A stretch of DNA of 64,000 nt from Aliiroseovarius sediminilitoris (GTDB lineage: Bacteria; Pseudomonadota; Alphaproteobacteria; Rhodobacterales; Rhodobacteraceae). Positions 29,429 to 37,515 of the stretch are shown one piece after another; within the stretch, counting starts at the first letter, position 1; every line of letters begins with the position of its first letter. The stretch covers positions 1,922,001 through 1,986,000 of the forward strand of contig NZ_FOJB01000001.1 in the NCBI RefSeq assembly GCF_900109955.1, in the 5' to 3' direction. A program made the position numbers and the translations under genes. Below the pieces are notes generated by a model, which was given only the letters and a program-made list of their open reading frames with translations, was not told where the DNA came from and made no database searches.

Positions 29429-29851
29429 TTAATCGTCGCGGTGGACTTTTTCGCGACGTTCGTGGCGTTCCTGCGCCTCAAGGCTCAGGGTGGCGATCGG
29501 GCGTGCATCCAGACGTTTCAATGAAATCGGCTCGCCCGTTTCCGAACAGTAGCCATATTCGCCTTCTTCAATCCGGCGCAAAGCCTGATCGATCTTGCCA
29601 ACCAGCTTGCGCGACCGATCCCGTGTACGAAGCTCCAATGCCCGATCTGTTTCTTCCGACGCACGATCCGCGATGTCTGGGATGTTCCGAGTGTTGTCTT
29701 GCAAGCCTTCCAGCGTATGGCGGCTTTCGTCCAACAACTCTTCTTTCCAGGCCAGAAGCTTGCGACGGAAATACTCCGTCTGACGCTCATTCATAAACGG
29801 TTCGTCTTCGGCAGGACTGTAATCGTCGGGCAGGAAAGTCTCTGCTTTCAT
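29429..29851 (-). CDS. dksA: RNA polymerase-binding factor DksA (single-cysteine type)
   Basis: This 140-residue protein has the coiled-coil tip motif DIADRA (DxxDxA; Asp59, Asp62, Ala64) that acts in the RNA polymerase secondary channel with ppGpp. It has the globular GYCSETGEPISLKRLDARP segment. Of the four zinc cysteines of E. coli DksA only Cys102 remains. The others are Thr105, Ser123 and Ala126, so it should not bind zinc in the classical way. As I recall, Rhodobacter and some Pseudomonas DksA proteins are similarly cysteine-poor and functional. It is divergent from the MoxR gene. Confidence 0.92.
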   Translation of the reverse strand: MKAETFLPDDYSPAEDEPFMNERQTEYFRRKLLAWKEELLDESRHTLEGLQDNTRNIPDIADRASEETDRALELRTRDRSRKLVGKIDQALRRIEEGEYGYCSETGEPISLKRLDARPIATLSLEAQERHERREKVHRDD

Positions 29852-30183
29852 ACCAACTCCCTCAACTTACCGGACTATAACTACCTAACAACCTTGTTGC
29901 CCCACAGGAGTCCGGCTTCTTGTGGCGCTCGTTTACACCCGCTTTTGCCAGATGTCACTAGGCAATGAACGCGATTGGACAAGGTTTTCCCTTATAACGA
30001 GCAAGCAACTGAAATATAACAAAAACACTCGGATTAACGTTCTTGCGTGCGACAGGTGTGTGCAGACAGCGTTGGGATCGGCCCGGATCAGGCTTCGGGG
30101 AGGTATCCGCACCCTTGCCAAAACCCGACGGTCAAGTTACTTCGCCCGGTAATTGTTCAGACCTGACCGCAAGGGATAGCAGC
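29852..30183. other. Intergenic region between dksA and moxR
   Basis: 332 bp that must hold both divergent promoters. It contains AT-rich stretches (for example TATAAC at 29993-29998), but I find no convincing -35/-10 pair, hairpin or RNA gene. Short open frames here look like chance. Confidence 0.45.
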
Positions 30184-31044
30184 ATGACAAAACGCTTCGA
30201 AGGCACCGAAAGCTATGTGGCGACCGACGATCTGAAGGTCGCTGTGAATGCTGCCGTCACGTTGCAACGCCCGCTTCTGGTCAAGGGCGAACCCGGCACC
30301 GGCAAGACGGAACTGGCGATGCAAGTCGCAGGCGCACTTGGCGCACGGATGATCGAATGGAACATCAAGTCCACCACCAAGGCTCAGCAGGGTTTGTATG
30401 AATACGATGCCGTCAGCCGGTTGCGTGACAGCCAGCTGGGTGATGAGCGTGTGCATGACGTGCGCAACTACATCAAACGCGGCAAGTTGTGGGAGGCGTT
30501 CGACGCCGATGAACGCGTTGTCCTTCTGATTGACGAGATTGACAAGGCCGATATCGAGTTTCCCAACGACCTTCTGCAAGAGCTTGATAAGATGGAGTTT
30601 CACGTCTATGAGACGGGTGAAACGATCCGCGCCAGGCATCGCCCGATCATCATCATCACCTCGAACAACGAAAAGGAACTGCCGGACGCCTTCCTGCGCC
30701 GCTGCTTTTTTCATTATATCCGGTTCCCGGACGCCGACACGCTGGCGAAAATCGTCGAAGTGCACCACCCCGGCATCAAACCCCGCCTGCTGACCGAAGC
30801 GCTGACTCAGTTTTATGAAATTCGCGAGCAACCGGGGCTGAAGAAGAAGCCTTCGACCTCGGAAGTGTTGGACTGGCTGAAACTGCTCTTGGCCGAGGAT
30901 ATTGATCCCGAAACGCTGAAACGCGATGGGGCGTCCGCGCTACCGACGTTGCACGGCGCGCTGTTGAAGAACGAACAGGACGTGCATCTGTTTGAACGGC
31001 TGGCTTTCATGGCCCGTCGCGACGGGCGTGGCGGACGTCAATAA
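30184..31044 (+). CDS. MoxR-family AAA+ ATPase
   Basis: This 286-residue AAA+ ATPase has Walker A in GEPGTGKTEL (about residues 35-44), Walker B in VVLLIDEID (about 112-120), sensor-1 IITSNNEKELPDAFLRRC, and a C-terminal lid helix bundle. MoxR proteins act as chaperones that load cofactors or metals, and they usually work with a VWA-domain protein. The likely partner is the VWA protein at 34473-35657. Here about 3.4 kb of other genes intervene. The ATG at 30184 fits the family N-terminus MTKRFEGTESYVA. Confidence 0.9.
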   Translation: MTKRFEGTESYVATDDLKVAVNAAVTLQRPLLVKGEPGTGKTELAMQVAGALGARMIEWNIKSTTKAQQGLYEYDAVSRLRDSQLGDERVHDVRNYIKRGKLWEAFDADERVVLLIDEIDKADIEFPNDLLQELDKMEFHVYETGETIRARHRPIIIITSNNEKELPDAFLRRCFFHYIRFPDADTLAKIVEVHHPGIKPRLLTEALTQFYEIREQPGLKKKPSTSEVLDWLKLLLAEDIDPETLKRDGASALPTLHGALLKNEQDVHLFERLAFMARRDGRGGRQ

Positions 31045-31056
31045 GGCCACATGATC

Positions 31057-31085
31057 TTGACATTCAGTCCATATGGTCCTATCTT
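31057..31085 (+). promoter_or_regulatory. Probable promoter of the Xre/RES toxin-antitoxin operon
   Basis: TTGACA (31057-31062) and TATCTT (31080-31085) are separated by exactly 17 bp. The spacer contains the palindrome CCATATGG (31069-31076), a possible site for autoregulation by the antitoxin. The antitoxin ATG follows 26 bp later with GGAG at 31101-31104. Confidence 0.6.
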
Positions 31086-31111
31086 CTGATCAACACGACA
31101 GGAGATGCACC

Positions 31112-31519
31112 ATGCACGCCGCCCCACAACCCATCACCCCGCCTCCGGCCCGTCCGACCTCGGACCATGCGGCTGTGGCGTTGAAGGCCTTTGGCCGCAT
31201 TGCCGAGGCTTGGGATTTGAAACTGGATGACGCCGCCGCGCTGGCGGATATGTCCACATCCACATGGAAGCGCGCGCGCAATCCCGGTTTCAAGGGCGAC
31301 CTGACGCGCGACCAGATGCTGCGCTTGTCGGCCCTCGTGGGCATCTACAAATCCCTGCACCTCTATTTCGACGAGACGATTGCCGATCAGTGGATCACCC
31401 TTGCCAACACCGGTCCTCTGTTTGACGGCGCCCGTCCCATCGACACAATGATCGCCGATGGGCTGCCGCAATTCCTGCGCGTGCGAAACTATGTCGATGC
31501 ACTGCGGGGTGGAATGTGA
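31112..31519 (+). CDS. Xre/MbcA/ParS-type antitoxin (DUF2384)
   Basis: This 135-residue protein has an N-terminal helical DNA-binding region (about residues 15-80: LKLDDAAALADMSTSTWKR, then DQMLRLSALVGIYKSLHLYF). A C-terminal DUF2384 toxin-binding part ends in DGLPQFLRVRNYVDALRGGM. Antitoxins of this family pair with RES-domain toxins and repress their own operon. Its stop overlaps the toxin GTG start by 3 bases, ensuring coupled translation. It sits inside an otherwise conserved MoxR-VWA neighbourhood. Confidence 0.87.
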   Translation: MHAAPQPITPPPARPTSDHAAVALKAFGRIAEAWDLKLDDAAALADMSTSTWKRARNPGFKGDLTRDQMLRLSALVGIYKSLHLYFDETIADQWITLANTGPLFDGARPIDTMIADGLPQFLRVRNYVDALRGGM

Positions 31520-32220
31520 GCGACCCCCTTCCGCTGCGATCGGTCAGCGACCGCGCACTGGTCCGTCTGATCCCCGCCACCTATCACAAACCGCCGGTTT
31601 TGCGCGGATTGGTCGATGGCGACGACGAAATGACCCTGTTGGCCGAAGTCGAAGCCATGACCTCGGCCCGCCACATCGCCGAGCGCGGGCGCGATATGGG
31701 CGTCAACCGGTTGGAACTGGCATGGGAACGCCGCGCCGCCGATCTTCGCATCTATGGCCTGAGCCATGTGAACGCGGCGTTCACCTATCGCCGGGCGGGG
31801 GGCAATCGGTTCAACGACGAGACCCGCGGTGCATGGTATTGCAGTTGGAGCGCGATGACCTCGTTGGCCGAGGTCGGTTATCACTATACCCGCGAGCTGA
31901 CCCATATCGGCCTGTTCGATACCAAAGTGCGCTATGTCGAGCTGCTGGCTGACTTCATCGGCGACTTCCCTGATCTGACCGGCCAGCCCGGCCACCCCGC
32001 CCTGCATGAAGACCCGGCGCGGGGCTATCCGCGTGGGCAGGAGCTGGCCAATCACCTGCGCGCCGACGGGCATCGGGCATTGGTCTATCCGTCCGTGCGT
32101 CATCCCGGCGGCACTTGCCTTGTCGCATTCGATGCAGCCGCCGTGCAAAACGTCCGCCCCGGCGCCAAGTGGGAGATTACGTGGTCCGGCAGCCCGGATT
32201 TCGACGTGATCGGGCTATAG
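31516..32220 (+). CDS. RES-domain toxin
   Basis: This 234-residue protein starts at a GTG overlapping the antitoxin stop. The RES domain shows the expected residues: the arginine in YRRAGGNRFND, the tyrosine and serine of GAWYCSWSAMTSLAEVGYH, and a C-terminal segment PGGTCLVAFDAAAVQ. Characterised members (such as MbcT) have an ADP-ribosyltransferase-like fold and deplete NAD+. The catalytic R, Y/E and S positions appear intact, so it is probably active unless bound by the antitoxin. Confidence 0.87.
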   Translation: MSDPLPLRSVSDRALVRLIPATYHKPPVLRGLVDGDDEMTLLAEVEAMTSARHIAERGRDMGVNRLELAWERRAADLRIYGLSHVNAAFTYRRAGGNRFNDETRGAWYCSWSAMTSLAEVGYHYTRELTHIGLFDTKVRYVELLADFIGDFPDLTGQPGHPALHEDPARGYPRGQELANHLRADGHRALVYPSVRHPGGTCLVAFDAAAVQNVRPGAKWEITWSGSPDFDVIGL

Positions 32221-32305
32221 CGAACGATTCGCGACCCTCACGCATTTTCACCAGATTCTCCTAGTGCCGGATGAGATGCACCGCACAAGATATTGTTTTT
32301 CCTCA

Positions 32306-32368
32306 TGGTCATGCAGTAAAACCGCCCCAATTCACGCCATTTCCCTTGGTCAAACCATGACCGCCCCA
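32306..32368. repeat. Imperfect direct repeat upstream of the acetyltransferase gene
   Basis: Two copies of TGGTCA-N(7-9)-ACCGCCCCA: TGGTCA at 32306 with ACCGCCCCA at 32321, and TGGTCA at 32347 with ACCGCCCCA at 32360. They lie in the 201-bp gap after the RES toxin and could be paired regulator sites or a small duplication. Function unknown. Confidence 0.5.
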
Positions 32369-32421
32369 TAAACTCTGACCCTTGCCTGGGGGGGCATAAA
32401 TGCGGGTGTGATGGTGTTGTT

Positions 32422-32877
32422 ATGGGAGACAATGCGCACATTTCCGTTCGGCCATTGACGCCGTCTGATAGGAACGCGTGGGCACGCCTGTGGGAAGGCT
32501 ACCTGCGCTACTATGAGACCGAAGTCGCCCCGGAGGTTTATGAAATCACCTTCGCCCGGCTTCTGTCAGAGGATCCGAACGAGTTCCACGGGCTGTTGGC
32601 CTGCGTGGGGAACCAGCCCGTGGGTCTGGTGCATTACCTGTTCCATCGTCACGCGTGGAAAATTGAAAACGTCTGTTACCTGCAAGACCTCTATGCCGAC
32701 CCGTCGGTTCGCGGCACGGGCGTCGGGCGCGCATTGATCGAAGCGGTCTATGCCGACGCCGATCAGGCCGGTGCGCCATCCGTCTATTGGCTGACGCAAG
32801 ATTTCAACCACACGGCCCGCAAGCTGTATGACCGGATTGGCGTCAAAACGCCCTTCATCCGATATGGGAGGGCGTAA
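32422..32877 (+). CDS. GNAT-family N-acetyltransferase
   Basis: This 151-residue protein has a GNAT fold: N-terminal ISVRPLTPSDRNAWARLW, a central strand with NVCYLQDLYADPSVRGTGVGRALIEAV (the acetyl-CoA pyrophosphate loop is RGTGVG) and the C-terminal TARKLYDRIG. The substrate is not predictable. The start lacks a good ribosome-binding site. The next gene starts 2 bp after its stop, so the two are probably cotranscribed. Confidence 0.88.
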   Translation: MGDNAHISVRPLTPSDRNAWARLWEGYLRYYETEVAPEVYEITFARLLSEDPNEFHGLLACVGNQPVGLVHYLFHRHAWKIENVCYLQDLYADPSVRGTGVGRALIEAVYADADQAGAPSVYWLTQDFNHTARKLYDRIGVKTPFIRYGRA

Positions 32878-32879
32878 AA

Positions 32880-34256
32880 ATGAGATTGATGACCCTTGCG
32901 TCCATGCTGGCCGCGCTCACCTTCAGCGGTTGCTCGGTTCCAATGTCCCCGAACACCCCGCAGGAGGAGGTCGCAACCCGCCGGGTCGCGCTGCCCCCGG
33001 CCCTGCCGCCGATGAAAGCCTTCGGCAGCACCCATATCACCCGTCCCACCCGTGCCAACAGCGTGATCGCCGGTGATTTTCTGGACCTGTCTTTCCAGTT
33101 GGAAAGCGGGCGGCCCCTGCCTGTGCTGACAAGGTTTGAAGGACCTGTCACCCTGCGGGTCACGGGCGATGCCCCTTCCTACATGATGGCGGACCTCAGC
33201 CGCTTGCTGGCCCGGCTGCGGATCGAGGCGGGGATCAATATTCATCAGGTGATGGCCGGTGATGCGGCCTCGATCACGCTTGAGGTCATTCCGAAACGGC
33301 AATTGCAGCGCCTTGTACCGCATGCCGCATGCTTTGTGGCACCCAATGTGTCTGGCTGGCAGGAATACAAAGCAGCGCGTGGCACCGCAAAGCTGGACTG
33401 GGCAAAACTGCGCAGCCGCACCCGAATGGCCGTGTTCCTGCCAGGCGATGTCAGCCCGCAAGAACTGCGCGACTGCCTGCATGAAGAGGTCGCACAGGCG
33501 CTCGGGCCGGTGAACGACTTGTATCGCCTGCATGACAGCGTCTTCAACGACGACAATTTCCAGACCGTCCTGACCGGGTTCGATATGCTGATCCTACGCG
33601 CCTATTACGCCCCCGAACTGGCGTCAGGGATGAGCCGAGGGGACGTGGCCGCCCGTTTGCCGGCCATTCTGGCCCGGCTGAACCCTGCGGGTGGGTCCGG
33701 TATGCCGCGCATCGGCGGCCAGTCGCCTGCGGCATGGAAAGATGCCATTGAGACGGCGCTGGGCAAAGGACAATCAACAACCCGCCGACGTGACGCGGCC
33801 ATCACTGCCGTCGCCATCGCCCGCAAAATGGGCTGGCGCGACACCCGGTTGGCGTTCAGCTTGTTCGCCTATGGTCGCCTGCACATGCGCCAAAGCAGCA
33901 AGGACGCGTTTGCTGCATTTCGCGAGGCCGAAGCGATCTATCGTGCCAATCCCGAAACTGCGCTTCAAGCTGCCCATATGGGGGTGCAACTGGCTGCCTA
34001 TGCCTTGTCCGCCGGACAGGCGGACGAGGCGATCACCATTGTGAACACCCATATCGCTCCTGTGAAACAAGCCGAAAACGCCGCCCTTCTGGCCACCTTG
34101 ATGATGATCAAGGCCGAAGCGCTTGACCTTGCGGGCCGCCCCCGCGAGGCACAGCTTGTCAGGCTCGACAGTCTGGGCTGGGCGCGTTATGGCTTCGGCT
34201 CGAACGAGCAGGTCGGCGCGCGGCTCAGCGAAATCGCTGCCATATCGCCGGGCTAG
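32880..34256 (+). CDS. DUF2927 lipoprotein
   Basis: This 458-residue protein begins with a lipoprotein-like signal (hydrophobic stretch then FSGC, probable lipid-modified Cys18). The DUF2927 domain covers about residues 60-270 and includes CLHEEVAQALGPVNDL and SVFNDDNFQTVLTGFD, a pattern reminiscent of a metalloprotease HE motif but without the usual HExxH. A C-terminal helical repeat part (about 290-450) looks TPR-like. The family is common in Rhodobacterales with unknown role. Its place just before the small membrane protein and VWA gene suggests a MoxR-linked envelope function. Confidence 0.75.
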   Translation: MRLMTLASMLAALTFSGCSVPMSPNTPQEEVATRRVALPPALPPMKAFGSTHITRPTRANSVIAGDFLDLSFQLESGRPLPVLTRFEGPVTLRVTGDAPSYMMADLSRLLARLRIEAGINIHQVMAGDAASITLEVIPKRQLQRLVPHAACFVAPNVSGWQEYKAARGTAKLDWAKLRSRTRMAVFLPGDVSPQELRDCLHEEVAQALGPVNDLYRLHDSVFNDDNFQTVLTGFDMLILRAYYAPELASGMSRGDVAARLPAILARLNPAGGSGMPRIGGQSPAAWKDAIETALGKGQSTTRRRDAAITAVAIARKMGWRDTRLAFSLFAYGRLHMRQSSKDAFAAFREAEAIYRANPETALQAAHMGVQLAAYALSAGQADEAITIVNTHIAPVKQAENAALLATLMMIKAEALDLAGRPREAQLVRLDSLGWARYGFGSNEQVGARLSEIAAISPG

Positions 34257-34304
34257 ATGGAATGGGGGCACTCACCGACGGCCCTTCGCAAGGGATAAAC
34301 GCTT

Positions 34305-34463
34305 ATGCTGGTCATCGCAGCACTTCTTCTTGGGGCATTGATTGGCGGTTTGCGCGCCCGCAAACGTGGCGGCAATCGGATGGACATCGCGCAATATGCG
34401 ACCGTGTATGCCATCGCCTTTGGCTTAATCGCGCTATTCGCCTCGATCATCATCAGCCGCTAG
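34305..34463 (+). CDS. Small two-helix membrane protein (52 residues)
   Basis: This short gene encodes an N-terminal hydrophobic helix (MLVIAALLLGALIGGL), a basic loop (RARKRGGNR) and a second helix (YAIAFGLIALFASIII). It fits exactly between the DUF2927 gene and the VWA gene, ending 9 bp before the latter. Coding is supported by the clean two-helix pattern and the positive inside loop. I do not know a function. Similar small proteins in Rhodobacteraceae are, I believe, sometimes mislabelled apolipoprotein acyltransferase. Confidence 0.65.
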   Translation: MLVIAALLLGALIGGLRARKRGGNRMDIAQYATVYAIAFGLIALFASIIISR

Positions 34464-34472
34464 GTCTGCGCG

Positions 34473-35657
34473 ATGTTCCTGCCCTTCTTTGAAAACCTCC
34501 GCGCCAACAAGGTGCCGGTCTCTCTGCGCGAGTTTCTTGCGTTTTTAGAGGCGATGAAAGCCGGGCTTGTCACCTATGACATCGAAGGGTTTTATTACCT
34601 CGCCCGCGTCGCGATGGTGAAGGACGAACGCAACCTTGACAAGTTTGATCTCGCTTTTTCACAAACATTCGAAGGGCTTGAAGCGATCTCTTCAGAGGAA
34701 ATTCTGGAAGCCGTCAACATCCCGCAGGAATGGCTTGAAAAAATGGCCGAGAAATTCCTGACCGATGAAGAAAAGGCCCAGATCGAGGCTCTGGGCGGGT
34801 TCGACAAGTTGATGGAGACGCTGAAAGAGCGTCTGAAGGAACAGGAAGGGCGCCATCAGGGTGGTAACAAGTGGATCGGCACCGCCGGCACCTCGCCTTA
34901 CGGGGCCTATGGTTACAACCCGGAAGGCGTGCGCATCGGGCAGGACAAATCCCGCCACCAACGCGCAGTGAAGGTCTGGGACAAGCGCGAGTTTCGCAAT
35001 CTGGACGATTCTGTTGAACTGGGCACACGCAACATCAAGGTTGCCTTGAAACGCCTGCGCAACTGGGCGCGCGACGGGGCACATGAAGAACTTGACCTTG
35101 ACGGCACCATTCGCGCCACCGCCGAACACGGCTATCTTGACGTGAAAACCCGGCCCGAACGACACAATGCGGTGAAGGTCCTTCTGTTTCTGGATGTTGG
35201 CGGATCAATGGACCCGCATATCAAGGTCGTCGAGGAGCTTTTCTCTGCCGCCCGCGCCGAATTCAAGCATCTGGAATATTACTATTTCCACAACTGCCTT
35301 TATGAAGGTGTGTGGCGCGACAATGCGCGGCGTTGGACCGATCAGATCCCGACATGGGAGGTGCTGCGCACCTATGGTTCGGACTACAAATGCATTTTCG
35401 TCGGTGATGCCTCGATGAGCCCGTATGAGATTGCCTATCGTGGCGGGGCAAACGAGCATTGGAATGATGAACCCGGTCAGGTCTGGCTGGAACGCGCCCG
35501 CGAGCAATGGCCCGAAAATCTGTGGATCAATCCGCTGCCCGAGCATCACTGGCGCTATACCCAGTCGGTGCAGATGATCAGTCAGGTTTTCGAGGGCCGC
35601 ATGGTCCCAATGACGCTTGAGGGAATTGAGCGCGGGATGAAAGAATTGGGCCGCTAA
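34473..35657 (+). CDS. VWA/CoxE-like protein, MoxR partner
   Basis: This 394-residue cytoplasmic protein has a helical N-terminal half (about residues 1-130), a glycine-rich linker (GTAGTSPYGAYGYNPEG) and a CoxE-like von Willebrand A domain from about residue 232. The metal-ion site reads LFLDVGGSMDPH, so the usual DxSxS is DVGGS: the first serine is glycine. Such proteins work with MoxR ATPases in metal insertion or assembly. The MoxR gene lies 3.4 kb upstream on the same strand with other genes between. Confidence 0.87.
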   Translation: MFLPFFENLRANKVPVSLREFLAFLEAMKAGLVTYDIEGFYYLARVAMVKDERNLDKFDLAFSQTFEGLEAISSEEILEAVNIPQEWLEKMAEKFLTDEEKAQIEALGGFDKLMETLKERLKEQEGRHQGGNKWIGTAGTSPYGAYGYNPEGVRIGQDKSRHQRAVKVWDKREFRNLDDSVELGTRNIKVALKRLRNWARDGAHEELDLDGTIRATAEHGYLDVKTRPERHNAVKVLLFLDVGGSMDPHIKVVEELFSAARAEFKHLEYYYFHNCLYEGVWRDNARRWTDQIPTWEVLRTYGSDYKCIFVGDASMSPYEIAYRGGANEHWNDEPGQVWLERAREQWPENLWINPLPEHHWRYTQSVQMISQVFEGRMVPMTLEGIERGMKELGR

Positions 35658-35711
35658 GCGACGGAAGTCCTGCGCCCACGCGTTCAAGACCCAACCGGCA
35701 AGGAAACCGCA

Positions 35712-36086
35712 ATGTTTTCATTTATCAAACGCATCTGGGGCGCGGCCCCAATTGCGACGCTTATTCTGGCGGTCGCTTTGGTCATGAGCGTCTTTTTTGC
35801 CGTCCGAACAACCGCCAGCTGGATTTACTGGAACGATCCCGCCCATATCGACCAACCGATCGAAGGATGGATGACCGCCAGATACGTTGCCTATTCGTGG
35901 GATGTTCCGCGAAAGGTGATGTTTGAGGCATTGCAACTGGGCCAGCCGGGTGATGGCCCAAGCAGTCTGCGCCGACTTGCGGAGGCGCGCGGTATCCCGT
36001 TGGACGTTATGATCGCCGATCTGGAAGCCGCCATTGCCGCGCACCGCGCATCCCAAGCTGACAGCGCAACCGGTGGCCGCCAATGA
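35712..36086 (+). CDS. Hypothetical single-helix membrane protein
   Basis: This 124-residue protein has one N-terminal transmembrane helix (about residues 11-31), a periplasmic-looking region with WIYWNDPAHIDQPIEGWMT, and a C-terminal helical part (SLRRLAEARGIPLDVMIADLEAAI). I do not recognise the family. It overlaps the DedA gene start by 4 bp (ATGA), so the two are translationally coupled and may function together in the membrane. Confidence 0.75.
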   Translation: MFSFIKRIWGAAPIATLILAVALVMSVFFAVRTTASWIYWNDPAHIDQPIEGWMTARYVAYSWDVPRKVMFEALQLGQPGDGPSSLRRLAEARGIPLDVMIADLEAAIAAHRASQADSATGGRQ

Positions 36087-36718
36087 TCACCACCGACGCC
36101 ATCTTTGCCCTGCTGTTGGACTATGGCCCTGTCGTGGTCTTCCTCTCGGCCTTTCTGTCATGTCTCGCGCTTCCCATCCCCACCTCTCTGATGATGCTGG
36201 CAGGCGGCGCGTTTGCGGCGGCGGGGGATCTTTCGCTGGTATATGTCATGCTTTCTGCCTTTGTGGGCGCGGTCATAGGGGATCAGACAGGCTATGCGAT
36301 TGGGCGATATGGTGGGGCAAGCGCTTTGCAGTGGCTGGCACGCACGCCTGCAAAACGAACCATATTGGAAAGGGCGCGCGCCTTCGTGGACAAATACGGC
36401 GGCACTGGCGTTTTTCTGTCGACATGGGCCGTTGCGCCCTTGGGGCCCTGGGTCAATTTCGTGGCTGGCGCAACCGGACTGGGTTGGGTGCGATTTGCCG
36501 TTTGGGATATTCTCGGGGAAACGATCTGGGTCAGCCTTTATGTCGGGCTGGGCTATGGGTTTGCATCCCGCATCGAAAGTCTGGCTGCCCTTCTTGGCAA
36601 TATCGCTGGGCTTTTGGTCGCTGTGATCGTCGCGGTGGTGATGTTGGTCTGGATTCGCGCTGTCCTGAAAGCGAAAGACGCGCAAGAGGCGCTGAAATCT
36701 GACGCGTTGTCGCGTTAA
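36083..36718 (+). CDS. DedA-family membrane protein
   Basis: This 211-residue protein has about five hydrophobic segments. The DedA core is visible: the re-entrant SCLALPIPTSLMMLAGGAF, then GDQTGYAIGRYGG, and FVAGATGLGWVRFAVWDILGETIWV. DedA proteins are now linked to undecaprenyl-phosphate or phospholipid translocation. Conserved acidic residues (the Asp of IGDQTGY, the Glu of GETIW) are present. It starts inside the end of the small upstream membrane protein gene. Confidence 0.88.
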   Translation: MITTDAIFALLLDYGPVVVFLSAFLSCLALPIPTSLMMLAGGAFAAAGDLSLVYVMLSAFVGAVIGDQTGYAIGRYGGASALQWLARTPAKRTILERARAFVDKYGGTGVFLSTWAVAPLGPWVNFVAGATGLGWVRFAVWDILGETIWVSLYVGLGYGFASRIESLAALLGNIAGLLVAVIVAVVMLVWIRAVLKAKDAQEALKSDALSR

Positions 36719-36757
36719 TCCCTTTCCAGCGGATAAAACAGCACCCATATAAAGCCT

Positions 36758-37441
36758 ATGTTGAAGCTGATCCCCATTCTTCTGCCCATTGCATATGGCC
36801 TGCTGCTCTACCACTTCTCGGTCTGGCGCACGCATCGCGAGTTGGACGCACAATCCACGCGGTTGGCGGACCCAAAGCTGAAAGCGTTGACCGACCGAAT
36901 GGCCGCCGCGTTGGATATCGCGGACATCCCGGTTCACATCTATGAGATTGATCCGGTCAACGGATTGGCCGCGCCGGACGGGCGAATTTTCATCACGCGC
37001 GGGTTCTTCAACGAGTATCGGCAGGGGCGAGTCAGTGCCGAGGAAATGGCCAGCGTGATCGCCCATGAGCTGGGTCATGTGGCGCTGGGACACGCGCGCA
37101 AGCGGATGATCGATTTTTCCGGCCAGAACGCCTTGCGCACCGTGTTGTCGATGATGATCTCGCGGTTCCTGCCCGGCGCCGGGGTTTATATCGCACGGTT
37201 TCTGACACGGCTGGTGGCGGCGGGCCTGAGCCGGGGCGATGAATACGAGGCGGACGCCTATGCGACCGCGCTGTTGATCAAGGCCGGGATCGGGTCGGAG
37301 CCTCAGAAGACCTTGTTTGGCAAGCTGGATGCGCTGACCAAAAACCGTGCGGGCGTCATGCCGGCGTGGTTGATGAGCCACCCGAAAACCGCCGAACGGA
37401 TCGCCGCGATTGAAAAGAACGAAGCAAAATGGGTGCGGTGA
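36758..37441 (+). CDS. M48-family metalloprotease
   Basis: This 227-residue protein has an N-terminal hydrophobic anchor (residues 1-20), then the zinc motif SVIAHELGHVALGH (HExxH near residue 108). The third ligand is the glutamate of GDEYEADAYA, and a C-terminal SHPKTAERIAAIE is typical of the family. Homologues (BepA, LoiP, HtpX-like) degrade misfolded envelope proteins. The start is supported by the anchor, although no strong ribosome-binding site is visible. Confidence 0.88.
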   Translation: MLKLIPILLPIAYGLLLYHFSVWRTHRELDAQSTRLADPKLKALTDRMAAALDIADIPVHIYEIDPVNGLAAPDGRIFITRGFFNEYRQGRVSAEEMASVIAHELGHVALGHARKRMIDFSGQNALRTVLSMMISRFLPGAGVYIARFLTRLVAAGLSRGDEYEADAYATALLIKAGIGSEPQKTLFGKLDALTKNRAGVMPAWLMSHPKTAERIAAIEKNEAKWVR

Positions 37442-37515
37442 GGCAGTAAGGGGCGTCGCCCCTCTGCGCGTGCGCGCATTCACCCCAGGATATTTTTGGC
37501 CAGAAGAAACGCCGG

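Noticed and set aside
32238-32441. A 67-codon minus-strand frame upstream of the acetyltransferase
   Set aside because: There is no recognised domain or ribosome-binding site, and the region holds a direct repeat instead. It could be a gene remnant, but I cannot support that.
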